From CAKXIK01 sp050947015 (GTDB taxonomy: Bacteria > Bacillota > Clostridia > Oscillospirales > Acutalibacteraceae): DNA of 64,000 nt. Each line of letters begins with the position of its first letter. Positions within the stretch are counted from its first letter, which is position 1. The stretch lies in NCBI GenBank assembly GCA_050947015.1, contig JBMNVT010000001.1:143587-207586 (forward strand), in the 5' to 3' direction. A model generated the notes under the pieces. It had not been told where the DNA came from. It did no database searches and saw nothing but the letters and a program-made list of their open reading frames with translations. A program made the translations under genes and the position numbers. Of this stretch, positions 1 through 7,778 are shown one piece after another.

Positions 1-363
1 TCGGTTGAGTGTTCAGCTTTTTTCTGCATTGCAGAAATTCGCCCCCTTTGCGAAAACAGATATCATTTGTGTGCCCGGGAAGTATCCGCGGGCGCGAACT
101 TACAGACAGGCAGATTCCACTCATACAGCAAAGCAGAATAAAGTTATTATACCACATCTGCGCGCTAAAAGTAAATAAATCTAAATTTTCTGCTAAAAAG
201 AGGAAATCAAACAAAAGAAAAAAACCGCTCAAAGGCCTTTTGCATAAATTGCCGTATTTTTCGCCACAATAAGGATAAAAAGAATCCATTTGCCGAAGAA
301 AACGAAAAACGGCCGGGAAGATGAGCAAAGCCCGGAATTGCTGAGCGAAAGGAATGAAAATTT
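1..363. other. Left-edge intergenic stretch
   Basis: No convincing gene is seen in these bases. An open frame over about 9-272 has a basic, low-complexity product with no recognisable motif and no ribosome binding site, so it is not called. The stretch holds a plausible outward-facing promoter (146-175, minus strand), which suggests a gene on the minus strand beyond the left edge, and a Shine-Dalgarno-like AAAGGA just before the GTG at 364. Confidence 0.5.
146..175 (-). promoter_or_regulatory. Putative sigma-A promoter reading out of the left edge
   Basis: On the minus strand, TTTACT (170-175) and TATAAT (146-151) are separated by 18 bases. The -10 is a perfect match and the -35 is fair. It would drive a gene lying outside the window. 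Confidence 0.35.
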
Positions 364-744
364 GTGCTGAAAAAATGGTTTATTGCGGCGTGCTGTTCGG
401 TTGTTGTTTGTCTGGCGATTACACTGTGGGTGGTGCCCGAAATTAAAAGCTCGCGCGCGGCAGCTGCAGTGCAGCCTGCGTCCTCGGTCGGGGCCTCCTC
501 CGCTGTGACGGTAAGCCGGTTTCCGTCAAGTTCGTCGGCGCCGCCTCAATCCGAAAAACCGATGTATCTTGTGGGCGAATTTGAGGGCAGCGTTGCGTTT
601 TTCCGCTTTGGGGAGAAAGAGCCGCAGCAGGTGCTCGAAACGCCGCTGAGTATGCTGCCCGAACAGGATCGCCGGCTGCTGCGCGAGGGAATTCCCGTGA
701 TGACGGAGGAGGAACTGGCGTCGGTACTGGAGGATTACTCATAA
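364..744 (+). CDS. BofC C-terminal-domain-like membrane-anchored protein
   Basis: A 126-aa protein starting at GTG 364. Residues about 5-24 form one hydrophobic segment (signal anchor), followed by an Ala/Ser-rich linker. The last 60 residues carry the pattern Y-L-V-G-E-F-E-G-S-V-A-F, then LPEQDRRLL and EELASVLEDYS at the end. That layout (extended strand, an LPE-x-D-x-x-LL motif and a C-terminal LEDY) is typical of the BofC C-terminal fold. In Bacillus, BofC is a forespore-secreted inhibitor of the SpoIVB protease and so controls pro-sigma-K processing; many Clostridia carry short stand-alone relatives of unknown job. A role in sporulation is inference. No partner genes are adjacent. Confidence 0.6.
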   Translation: MLKKWFIAACCSVVVCLAITLWVVPEIKSSRAAAAVQPASSVGASSAVTVSRFPSSSSAPPQSEKPMYLVGEFEGSVAFFRFGEKEPQQVLETPLSMLPEQDRRLLREGIPVMTEEELASVLEDYS

Positions 745-886
745 TAGCCACAGCCGGGAATAGAGCAAAATCTATCATGTATCATACCCGGAAAAAAGAA
801 AAATTGCAATCGGTTTCACGAATTGTGACAGAATTGAAAGATTGCCGGTTTGCGCGGGAATGCGGCGAGAGGAAGGGAACGTCAGA

Positions 887-1420
887 ATGGAAACAGTCAT
901 TTTGTGTGGGTGCAGTGCCTCGGAGCGCAGAATTGCAGGTTCGTTTGCCAGATATGCCGCCGTTCGGTATTTTGGTGAAAACGGTATCTGGCGGCGTGGG
1001 GAACCGGGACGGGAACTTGCCGTTTATTCCGCGCCACAGCTGCCGCGCATGGAAAATTTGTCGGCGGTTCTGGTGCTCGGCAGCGAGCTTCGGGCGCAGA
1101 CAGATCGGATTCAGCCGAATTTGCTGCCGGTGTTTGATTCCAGAAGCACGATTGCGGCACGCCTGTTGTCGCAGTACAGCGGCGCGGCAATCGGTTGCGG
1201 AACCTCCCCAAGGGACACTTTCAGTCTGGCAAGCTTTTCGGAGCAGAAGGCAGTTGTCAGCCTGCAGCGCAATTTGTTGACGCTGACCGGTGAAACGGTC
1301 GAACCGAGGGATATCACCCTTCGCTTGCGCCGCGGATGTTCTGTTTTTGAAATCATGGCATTTTGCGCCGTAATGCTGCTTTGCGGTGACGGCTCTGAGC
1401 AGGAAATGGAGATACTCTGA
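887..1420 (+). CDS. Conserved hypothetical protein of clostridial type
   Basis: A 177-aa cytoplasmic-looking protein. The ATG at 887 is chosen over an upstream in-frame ATG (842) because GGAAGGG lies nine bases before it. No signal peptide or membrane helix is evident. Recognisable stretches are VLVLGSELR near residue 75, an AIGCGTSPRDTFSLAS segment in the middle, and AVVSLQRNLLTLTGETVEP further on. These resemble an uncharacterised family seen in Oscillospiraceae, but I cannot name a function. It follows the BofC-like gene by about 140 bases on the same strand, so co-transcription is possible. Confidence 0.5.
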   Translation: METVILCGCSASERRIAGSFARYAAVRYFGENGIWRRGEPGRELAVYSAPQLPRMENLSAVLVLGSELRAQTDRIQPNLLPVFDSRSTIAARLLSQYSGAAIGCGTSPRDTFSLASFSEQKAVVSLQRNLLTLTGETVEPRDITLRLRRGCSVFEIMAFCAVMLLCGDGSEQEMEIL

Positions 1421-1467
1421 CAAGAGAAACCACCAGAGGGAGAATTCTGCCACAGAATAAAATTCGG

Positions 1468-1496
1468 TTGTTTTTAAGAACGCATCATGATATAAT
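1468..1496 (+). promoter_or_regulatory. Sigma-A type promoter
   Basis: TTGTTT (1468-1473), a 17-base spacer and a perfect TATAAT (1491-1496). The predicted transcript would begin near 1503 and end at the hairpin at 1764-1816, giving a unit of only about 310 nt. Confidence 0.55.
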
Positions 1497-1522
1497 GCAG
1501 TCAAAGGACTTGCAGAAAGCGA

Positions 1523-1867
1523 ATGCGGAATGGGGACGCCGAAATGGGCACGGCACAGGAAAAGCGAAAACCGCGAAAAAAGCTGCGGGTTCCGGATGTT
1601 ATTTTGACTGTGCTGGCGGCAGTGATGCTTGTGCTGCTGTTTCTTCGGCTGGCCGGGGTACGAATCTATATGATGGCTTCGTCTGTTTTCTCTTTGCCGA
1701 GGGAAAAGGTGCAGCTCCGCTTCGTAAGAAAGGACAGGCCGACAGCGTTTGTCATAAAAACAAATACCCCGCCCGGTGAGCGGCAGTTTCTGCCGGCTGA
1801 TCGAGCGGGGTATTTTGTGTTTTGGGGGTTCAGCCCGACGGGCCGGGAGGTGTCAGGCGTTTTCTAG
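1523..1867 (+). CDS. Small membrane protein; frame runs through the terminator
   Basis: This frame gives a basic N-terminus (KRKPRKK) and one strong membrane helix at about residues 26-46 (VILTVLAAVMLVLLFLRLAG), then a short polar tail. It could start at ATG 1523 or at ATG 1544, which has GGGGAC upstream. A promoter sits just upstream (1468-1496). Oddly, the frame has no stop before the terminator at 1764-1816 and continues to 1867, overlapping the convergent gene. The genuine product may therefore be frameshifted or truncated near its end, or the RNA may be the functional product. It loosely resembles the start of DUF4330-type proteins, which are longer. Function unknown. Confidence 0.4.
   Translation: MRNGDAEMGTAQEKRKPRKKLRVPDVILTVLAAVMLVLLFLRLAGVRIYMMASSVFSLPREKVQLRFVRKDRPTAFVIKTNTPPGERQFLPADRAGYFVFWGFSPTGREVSGVF
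1764..1816. terminator. Bidirectional rho-independent terminator
   Basis: ATACCCCGC (1764-1772) pairs with GCGGGGTAT (1805-1813), with an inner CGGCAG/CTGCCG stem. T-rich runs follow on both strands, so it serves the plus-strand small unit and the convergent sugar operon ending at 1853. Confidence 0.8.
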
Positions 1868-2578
1868 GCGCTTCAGGTCCTCAAAGCAGATTCTTGCTTC
1901 GGTAATGCCGTCCGGCGTGAGGGTTTCGCTTTCCACGACCATGGGAACGCCAAGCTCAATTGCTTTGCGGTAAACCGCAGCAACAGGCGCCGTGCCCATA
2001 CCGAGCGGAGTGCCGTGACCGCGCGCATCGCCGTCCTTGATGTGGATAAACTGCAGTCGATCCTTGTATTGTTCCATCAGCGCGACAGGGTCACGGCCGG
2101 CAACATACGCCCAATAGGTGTCAATTTCCAGCTTAAGCGCGGTGCGGGAAACAATCTCATCATACGGCACAAAGCCGTCCGCCATGGTTTCAAACTCCTT
2201 ATAATGGTTGTGAAAACCGAGCGTCATTCCCATCGCTTCCAGCTTCGGCTGTACTTCGTTCACATTGGCAACAAAGGCATCCATAGTTTTGCGGCTCCAA
2301 AGGTCGGTGCCGGGGATAATGATATGGTTTGTGCCGATTGCCTTGTGGTATTCCGCAATTTCTTCGGGGTTCTGCAGAATTGCATCCCAGCCGGTGTGCG
2401 TACCAGATGTGGTCAGGCCGTAACGGCGGAGCATGGCGGCAACCTCTTCAGCCGAATGGCCGAAGAAGCCGGCAAACTCTACGTTGCGGTAACCGATTTC
2501 GCTTACCTGACGCAGAGCGTCCTCCAGATTTTTTTCTGTCAGGTCGCGGATGCTGTACAGTTGAATGCCATAATCCAT
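1853..2578 (-). CDS. Sugar phosphate isomerase/epimerase (xylose isomerase-like TIM barrel)
   Basis: A 241-aa protein of the AP-endonuclease-2/xylose-isomerase-like TIM barrel family (IolE, YcjR and relatives). It starts YGIQLYSIRD, has the barrel strands RNVEFAGF, THTGW, HIIIPGTDLW and LGFHNHYKEF, the metal-ligand pattern KLEIDTYWA (Glu/Asp), then FIHIKDGD and VVESETLT. These give the His/Glu/Asp ligands for a divalent metal. Such enzymes epimerise or isomerise keto-sugars and inositol derivatives. It follows the Gfo/Idh/MocA dehydrogenase by about 33 bases on the same strand. This pairing is typical of catabolism of inositols, rare sugars or glycosides; the substrate cannot be read from sequence. 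Confidence 0.85.
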   Translation of the reverse strand: MDYGIQLYSIRDLTEKNLEDALRQVSEIGYRNVEFAGFFGHSAEEVAAMLRRYGLTTSGTHTGWDAILQNPEEIAEYHKAIGTNHIIIPGTDLWSRKTMDAFVANVNEVQPKLEAMGMTLGFHNHYKEFETMADGFVPYDEIVSRTALKLEIDTYWAYVAGRDPVALMEQYKDRLQFIHIKDGDARGHGTPLGMGTAPVAAVYRKAIELGVPMVVESETLTPDGITEARICFEDLKRLENA

Positions 2579-2611
2579 AATCGGTATGGCTCCTTTCTAT
2601 TGCGTTAATTC

Positions 2612-3778
2612 TTAAAGTTCCGGAATTTCGACATTAATCTCATGTCCGCATTCGGCGGATTTCACGATGCTGTCGATAATGGCCTGATTGTAAAGAATCT
2701 GACTGCTGGGAACAGGGGCGGGAGTGCCATTTTTGATCGCGTCCAGGAAGGAGCGGATTTTGATGTCAAACAGACCCGCGCGCGCAGAGTTCTTAATGAT
2801 CGGGATCGTGGTGGAGGTTTGCTCGCCGCAAACATCATGATAAAGCGTCATTGCGCCACCCACCGTGCCGTTCCAGCATTCTGTGGAAGGAATCCGCAGG
2901 GCGCCTTCGGTGCCATAGATAATGGTGTCGCCGCTCGTGTCGGGGTGCATTGCCCAGGCGATGCGGAAATCAAGAATAATGCCGCCTTCCAGACGGACAA
3001 ACGCGGCGGCAAAATCGTCGACGCTGAAGCGCTTTGCGTTTTCTTCGGCTGTATGGAATTTATCGGGTGTGGCATATTTGGGATTGGTGCCAAAAAATGC
3101 GGATTTGTAGCCGGTAACGGTCAGCGGCTTCGGGTAGCCGATGGCGTTAAGCACCATGTCGAGTGAATAGCAGCCGATATCGCCCAGAGCGCCGATTCCG
3201 GCAGTTTCCTTTTCGATAAATGTGCTGTTCGGAATTCCTCTGCGGCGGCCGCCGCCGGTCTGGATGTAATAAATGTTGCCCAGAACACCGGATTCGACAA
3301 TCTTTTTAATCATCTGCATATTCTCGTCGCCGCGCGGCTGAAAACCGATGGAGAGCAGCTTGCCGCTCTTCTTTTCGGCGCGCATCACCTCGACGGCCTC
3401 TTCGGTCGTAACGGTGAACGGTTTTTCCAACAGAACGTTCACGCCGGCGTTCAGCGAATCGATCGCGCAGACGGCGTGCTGTGTGTTGTAGGTGCAGACG
3501 CTGACGGCGTCGAGCTCCTCGGCTTCCAGCATTGCTTTGTGGTTGGGGTAGCAGCGGACGCCTTCCACGCCGTATCTCTTGAAAAAGGCTTCGGCCTTGC
3601 CGGGGATCAGGTCTGCACCCGCAACGATCTCAACATCGGGCATATTCTTGTAGCTTTCAATGTGTGCTTCTGCAATCCAACCGGTGCCAATGATGCCCAC
3701 CTTGAATTTTTTTCCTGTAAAAGTGGGTTTCTCATCGTCAAAGGACTGCGTGAACTGACTCAGAACAGCGTCACTCAT
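2612..3778 (-). CDS. Gfo/Idh/MocA family NAD(P)-dependent oxidoreductase
   Basis: A 388-aa sugar dehydrogenase. The N-terminal Rossmann fold shows VGIIGTGWIAEAHIESY (around residue 27) with the acidic GAD at the end of strand two. The family EKP signature appears as NVLLEKPFTVTTEEA, and the C-terminal alpha/beta domain contains GIGALGDIGCYSLDMVL, where D-x-G-x-x-x-x-D/H supplies catalytic residues. It is the first gene of a two-gene minus-strand operon with the TIM-barrel isomerase. Members oxidise inositol, glucose-fructose or amino sugars. ATG at 3778 follows a GGAGGA-type site. The upstream region has a TATAAT-like -10 at 3842-3847 but only a weak -35. Confidence 0.88.
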   Translation of the reverse strand: MSDAVLSQFTQSFDDEKPTFTGKKFKVGIIGTGWIAEAHIESYKNMPDVEIVAGADLIPGKAEAFFKRYGVEGVRCYPNHKAMLEAEELDAVSVCTYNTQHAVCAIDSLNAGVNVLLEKPFTVTTEEAVEVMRAEKKSGKLLSIGFQPRGDENMQMIKKIVESGVLGNIYYIQTGGGRRRGIPNSTFIEKETAGIGALGDIGCYSLDMVLNAIGYPKPLTVTGYKSAFFGTNPKYATPDKFHTAEENAKRFSVDDFAAAFVRLEGGIILDFRIAWAMHPDTSGDTIIYGTEGALRIPSTECWNGTVGGAMTLYHDVCGEQTSTTIPIIKNSARAGLFDIKIRSFLDAIKNGTPAPVPSSQILYNQAIIDSIVKSAECGHEINVEIPEL

Positions 3779-3965
3779 GGTTTAGTTCCTCCTGTTATGT
3801 TTCATACATTTCCATTCGCAGTTGCGTCTGGATTTATCTGTATTATAGCCCATCTGCCGTGAAATGAAAAGAGCATTTTCAAAAAAACTCGGTGTATTAT
3901 CGTATAAATGTGGCATAAAAAATGGTGCAAATTGAATTAACTAAATAGTTACCGCGCAATATATG

Positions 3966-4015
3966 ACACAAAAAGCAAAGAGAATGGCACAAATGCATTT
4001 TGTATCCATTCTCTT
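3966..4015 (-). terminator. Rho-independent terminator
   Basis: AAGAGAATGG (3978-3987) pairs with CCATTCTCTT (4006-4015). On the minus strand it is followed by GCTTTTTGTG. It ends the exported-protein operon whose last gene stops at 4057. Confidence 0.7.
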
Positions 4016-4056
4016 CGCTGTTTACCGTATTGCTTTTTGAAAACTTTTGTCTGCGG

Positions 4057-4854
4057 TCAGGAAGCGGAAAAGAAAACTGCCGTTTCCTCGGGGGAAAGCC
4101 AAAGGCAGGGCCTTTGGTCGAACACCATATCCGTGTCAGGGAAGACCATCCCGTTTTTTTGGATGTCGAACGACAGGTGCGTACCGTCTTGCAGGTCGAG
4201 CCTCAGCTGAACATGCTCTTTTGAGTAATCGAGCTGCTGCTCCGTAAACGGCGTCAGCATCAACCGGCGCAGAAAGCGATCCAAATCCTTTTGTTCCAAT
4301 GCTCCGCCCGGCAGAAGCTTCTCCCAGCCGCCGCTGCTGTTTCTGAGGAAGGCGGCGGTGGCACGGCCGTTTCCGTCTGCGTGCATCAACACGGCTAGCA
4401 GGTCGGCGCCGCGGTGCAGCGTCCGGTTTTCCAGAGAATCCATCACAATAAAATAGTTTAATTGAGGGTCTCCGTCGGGGCTTTTTACCGCAATGCGGAA
4501 ATCCGTATCATAGCCGCGGACGGAAACAATGCTGCCCGCCGACAAAGAGCAAAGGCGATCCGTATCCTGCAATTGATACAAAACTTCGCCGGTCAGGTTT
4601 TCCGCAGCGGCGTCATCCGACCCGATGAGACTGTTGAAATTTCCGTTGGAATAATACCGTCCGTTGTAAAGCACACAGGGGCGAAGGTAACCCGTGTTGG
4701 GGACCAGCTCGGTGATGCCGCTGCCTGAAACGGTAACGCCCGGAACGGAGTAATACCATGCGCAGAAACCGCCGAAGAGCGCAGCCGGGATCAGAATAAT
4801 AAGGCAGAGGGCCGTGATCAGCCTTTTCCGAGTCTTTTTACTGAGCTTTTTCAT
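4057..4854 (-). CDS. Membrane-anchored hypothetical protein
   Basis: About 265 aa. Start chosen at the ATG whose TGA-overlap (ATGA, 4851-4854) couples it to the upstream lipoprotein gene; GGAAGG lies just before it. An in-frame ATG at 4866 has no such site. The sequence opens with a very basic stretch (KKLSKKTRKR), one membrane helix at about residues 13-34, and an extracellular domain of about 225 residues without recognised motifs. It is the last gene of a three-gene operon of exported proteins (5851 to 4057). No function can be assigned; an envelope-associated partner of the lipoprotein is inference. Confidence 0.6.
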   Translation of the reverse strand: MKKLSKKTRKRLITALCLIILIPAALFGGFCAWYYSVPGVTVSGSGITELVPNTGYLRPCVLYNGRYYSNGNFNSLIGSDDAAAENLTGEVLYQLQDTDRLCSLSAGSIVSVRGYDTDFRIAVKSPDGDPQLNYFIVMDSLENRTLHRGADLLAVLMHADGNGRATAAFLRNSSGGWEKLLPGGALEQKDLDRFLRRLMLTPFTEQQLDYSKEHVQLRLDLQDGTHLSFDIQKNGMVFPDTDMVFDQRPCLWLSPEETAVFFSAS

Positions 4855-5492
4855 TTTTCCTTCCATTCTGTCACCACGGACTCGGCTACACAGTTTGCTG
4901 CAGCGAGGTCCTCCAGAAGCAGAGAAACAGGACGGCCGTCATACCGTGCGCACATCAGTTCCTTTCCCATGGAGATAAGACGATTGTTTTCATCAACATA
5001 AAAAACACTGTTTTCCAAATCCACAGCCTGATAATAGCCATTATCGAATTTTGAGAGCATTAAAAGAACGGAATCACCGTTTTCAAGCTTTGTTTGCATA
5101 TCGGCTGTGTGAGGTTCTCCAAGCTGGAAAACCTGAATGGTTTCGTCTGAAAAATTTCCGTCAATGATTTTTGTAATTTTAACAGTCGCAATCGTTGCGG
5201 GCAAATAAACATTGATTCCTTTTTCGGCTGCCGCAGCGGCGTATTCTTCATTCCCGGAAGAATTGAATTGAATGACCTGGCTGTCAGATATAACAGTACC
5301 GGTTACAATGACATCGGAAAGGTTTGCCATTTCAGCAACTGATTTCAGAGGAACCTTGGTGGCCATCATATTATCGGAGCCAACGATCTTTTTGGAAAGG
5401 TCAGGAGCCTCATTATACCGGCTTTCTTTTGCACAACCGAACAACGACAGGAGAACAACAGCGCAGAACAGAGCTGCAACAAAACGTTTCAT
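4851..5492 (-). CDS. Hypothetical lipoprotein
   Basis: A 213-aa protein with a type II signal peptide: MKR, hydrophobic core, and lipobox LFGC with the modified Cys near residue 20. It should be anchored to the outer face of the membrane. The mature part contains VIVTGTVISDS and IIDGNFSDETIQVFQLGEP, with alternating strands as in small beta-barrel domains that precede surface or stress proteins; I do not recognise a named family. GGAGGT lies upstream of the ATG. It sits 20 bases after the 112-aa secreted protein gene and overlaps the next gene by four bases, so the three are probably translated together. Confidence 0.6.
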   Translation of the reverse strand: MKRFVAALFCAVVLLSLFGCAKESRYNEAPDLSKKIVGSDNMMATKVPLKSVAEMANLSDVIVTGTVISDSQVIQFNSSGNEEYAAAAAEKGINVYLPATIATVKITKIIDGNFSDETIQVFQLGEPHTADMQTKLENGDSVLLMLSKFDNGYYQAVDLENSVFYVDENNRLISMGKELMCARYDGRPVSLLLEDLAAANCVAESVVTEWKEK

Positions 5493-5512
5493 TACTCATA
5501 CCTCCTCGTAAT

Positions 5513-5851
5513 TTAGCTGTAAAGCTGATTGTACATCGAACTTAAAACGGAACGGTCGTAAGCGGTCGGCCGGTCGTAATTGGAAGAAGAAAAGCTGGCG
5601 CTTGTAATATATATCTTATTTCCGGAATACAGATTCCAGTTTTGCGAGGCTTGTGTAACATGGCCGGAATAAGAGCCGGTCAGATAATCTTTGTTTAGTT
5701 TTATGTCGCAGCGCGGATTGTTGTTCAGGTTGGACATATGACACCAACGGCGTCCGGAAAGCATTTGTTCCGCAGAAGACGAGACCTGGATTACCGACAC
5801 AAAGCATAAGCAGAGGCAAACGGTGAGAAAAAGTCGCGCTATTTTTTTCAT
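5513..5851 (-). CDS. Small secreted protein, possibly a truncated matrixin-like protein
   Basis: A 112-aa protein with a clear type I signal peptide (MKKIARLF, hydrophobic core, SSA-E cleavage near residue 27). The mature part of about 85 residues is Ser/Asn/Tyr-rich: it has YSGHVTQASQNWNLYSG and ITSASFSSSNYD. That layout resembles the N-terminal portion of bacterial matrixin-type metalloproteases, but the zinc motif HExxH is absent, so if related it is truncated. AAAGGAGA precedes the ATG. It heads the operon and has a strong promoter at 5888-5917. It could be a small secreted factor recognised by the two membrane-associated proteins encoded next; that is inference. Confidence 0.5.
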   Translation of the reverse strand: MKKIARLFLTVCLCLCFVSVIQVSSSAEQMLSGRRWCHMSNLNNNPRCDIKLNKDYLTGSYSGHVTQASQNWNLYSGNKIYITSASFSSSNYDRPTAYDRSVLSSMYNQLYS

Positions 5852-5887
5852 AATCCTATCTCCTTTGTGAAAATATTTCTTAATTCT

Positions 5888-5917
5888 ATTATAGAGCCAA
5901 TTTTAAAAAAAAGTCAA
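5888..5917 (-). promoter_or_regulatory. Strong sigma-A promoter of the exported-protein operon
   Basis: On the minus strand, TTGACT (5912-5917), an 18-base spacer and a perfect TATAAT (5888-5893), about 35 bases upstream of the ATG at 5851. Confidence 0.65.
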
Positions 5918-6116
5918 CAAAAGTTTTCATTAAAAAGAAAAAATAGTAACAGAACCAGAGAATATTTTGTAAAGATAAAGAAAATTAGAGAATAAATAGG
6001 ATTATCTTTTTCTCTTTCGGAAATGCACTGAGGCAATCTGCAAATAAAAAACCGCAGCGTGAAAGGAAGGCTGATTTCTGTGCAACATTCGTACATATTC
6101 TTTGTACCTTTTTTTC

Positions 6117-6144
6117 TTGCGATTTTCGGTATTCCCGGTATAAT
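6117..6144 (+). promoter_or_regulatory. galK promoter
   Basis: TTGCGA (6117-6122), a 16-base spacer and TATAAT (6139-6144), 45 bases before the galK ATG. An inverted repeat GTACA/TGTAC at 6091-6107 directly upstream could be a regulator site. Confidence 0.55.
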
Positions 6145-6188
6145 AAGAAAAAGAAGGTATACCACTAACGCAAACAGGGGGTTGGATC

Positions 6189-7472
6189 ATGAGTACGATA
6201 GTACAGCTGCGAGAGAAAATCAGCGACGGCTTGGACGAAACATTGGCGTCGGTTTACTGCGCGGATGCTGCCGGTGTCGCAGTGCAGAAAACACGCTATC
6301 TTAAGGCGGTGGAGTCTTTTGAAAAAATTTTTTCTCAGAGGGACGGGCTTTCGCTGTTCAGTGCGCCCGGTCGTACCGAGATCGGCGGCAATCATACGGA
6401 TCATCAACACGGGTGTGTGCTGGCGGCAAGCGTTAATCTGGATGTCATTGCGGTTGTCGCGCCGCGCACGGATACTGTGATCACCATTAAATCGGAAGGG
6501 TTTGAAGCCGACCGGGTAGATATTTCAAACCTTACGCCGCGCAGTGCAGAGGTCGGCTATTCTGCTGCGCTGATCCGAGGTGTCTGCGAAGGCTTTGTTT
6601 GCCGCGGATTCCAGATCGGCGCGTTTGACGCCTATACCACGTCCAATGTGCTGAAGGGTTCGGGGCTTTCATCCTCCGCCGCATTTGAGGTGTTGGTTGG
6701 AACGATCCTGAATCATCTCTACAATGACGGAAAAATCGACGCGGTGACTATTGCACAAATTGCGCAGTATGCCGAGCGGGAGTACTTCGGCAAGCCGTGC
6801 GGATTGATGGATCAGACGGCGAGCTCGGTGGGCGGTTTTGTCGCGATTGATTTTGAAAACCCACAGAAACCGGTTGTCCGGCGGGTGAATTTTCAGTTTT
6901 CGGACTGCGGTCACAACCTTGTTATTGTGGACACCCGTGGAGACCACGCAGACCTGACCGCTGATTACGCGGCAATTGGCGACGAAATGCGCAGTGTGGC
7001 GGCATATTTTGGGAAGGAGTTTCTGCGGCAGGTGAATCCGGCTGCGTTTTATGCGGAGCTTGGTCAGTTAAAAGGAAAGGTCAGCGGCAGAGCGTTGCTG
7101 CGTGCAATGCACTTTTTTTCCGAGAATGAACTGGCGCAGCAAGAGGCGGAAACGCTCGAAGCCGGTGATTTTGAAGTCTTTAAAAAACAGGTTCTGGTTT
7201 CGGGTGAATCGTCCTATTGCCTGTTGCAAAACGTGTTCAGTGTCGCTCATCCCGAACGGCAGGAGGTTCCTCTGGCGCTTGCGCTTTCCAAACGGATGCT
7301 TGCGGGGAAGGGCGCTTGGCGCGTTCATGGCGGGGGCTTTGCAGGAACAATACAGGCTTTTATCCCCGTGGAACTGACGGCAGAGTATTGCCGCACGATG
7401 GAATCCGTGTTTGGCAGCGATTGTTGTCATGTGCTTGCGGTTCGTCCCGTGGGTGCTATAAAAATCGTGTAA
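6189..7472 (+). CDS. galK: Galactokinase
   Basis: A 427-aa GHMP-family kinase that phosphorylates alpha-D-galactose at C1 with ATP, the first committed Leloir step, in the cytoplasm. The galactokinase signature PGRTEIGGNHTDHQ is at about residues 60-73, the GHMP ATP-binding motif LKGSGLSSSAAFEVLVG is near 155, and GLMDQTASSVGG near 205 carries the catalytic Asp. The third GHMP motif shows as WRVHGGGFAGTIQAF near the C-terminus. AGGGGG lies eight bases before the ATG. It is transcribed alone, from its own promoter to the terminator at 7548-7600. The partner galT is about 15 kb away, so the galactose genes are not in one operon here. Confidence 0.93.
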   Translation: MSTIVQLREKISDGLDETLASVYCADAAGVAVQKTRYLKAVESFEKIFSQRDGLSLFSAPGRTEIGGNHTDHQHGCVLAASVNLDVIAVVAPRTDTVITIKSEGFEADRVDISNLTPRSAEVGYSAALIRGVCEGFVCRGFQIGAFDAYTTSNVLKGSGLSSSAAFEVLVGTILNHLYNDGKIDAVTIAQIAQYAEREYFGKPCGLMDQTASSVGGFVAIDFENPQKPVVRRVNFQFSDCGHNLVIVDTRGDHADLTADYAAIGDEMRSVAAYFGKEFLRQVNPAAFYAELGQLKGKVSGRALLRAMHFFSENELAQQEAETLEAGDFEVFKKQVLVSGESSYCLLQNVFSVAHPERQEVPLALALSKRMLAGKGAWRVHGGGFAGTIQAFIPVELTAEYCRTMESVFGSDCCHVLAVRPVGAIKIV

Positions 7473-7547
7473 CAATCGGTTTTTGATAGATGCAGGTGCC
7501 GTTCTGAATGAGACGGGTGCTTTTCTGATTAATGAAGGCTAATGGAA

Positions 7548-7600
7548 GGCAGAAAAAATCCGGTGGGGATGCTCGTCATCCCCACCGGATTTTTTCTGCC
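7548..7600. terminator. Very long perfect-stem bidirectional terminator
   Basis: A 24-bp perfect stem (7548-7571 with 7577-7600) around a five-base loop, containing AAAAAATCC/GGATTTTTT so that either strand gives a U-tract. It closes galK and the convergent MATE unit. Confidence 0.9.
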
Positions 7601-7778
7601 GCCAGCATCTTTAGCCATAGCCTTACATACCCATCCAATATTGCATCTTCTGAGTAAATTATGAAATTTTTATCGTTATCCATTCTGATTTCAGGCTCAT
7701 CAAACGTTTCATCGCAAGGGTTAACAGCATCTGTCAACCAGTTGATCTCGCGGTGTTCGTTCTCGCTTTTTGTGGTTG
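7579..7778 (-). pseudogene. Possible gene remnant downstream of the MATE gene
   Basis: Right after the MATE stop codon, the minus-strand frame shifted relative to the MATE gene stays open for about 70 codons until the terminator. It has protein-like composition (segments EPEIRMDNDKNFIIYSE and LDGYVRLWLKMLAAEK) and no clear start with a ribosome binding site; a TTG in the segment NWLTDAV is possible. It could be the C-terminal end of a lost gene, or a coincidence. No family is recognised. Confidence 0.25.

Larger units (their letters stand above)
5852..6188. other. AT-rich divergent intergenic region
   Basis: About 340 bases between the exported-protein operon and galK with no gene. It contains a minus-strand promoter (5888-5917), a plus-strand promoter (6117-6144), and an inverted repeat GTACA-N7-TGTAC (6091-6107) just upstream of the galK promoter. 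The middle (5920-6050) is AT-rich with no recognised signal. Confidence 0.5.
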
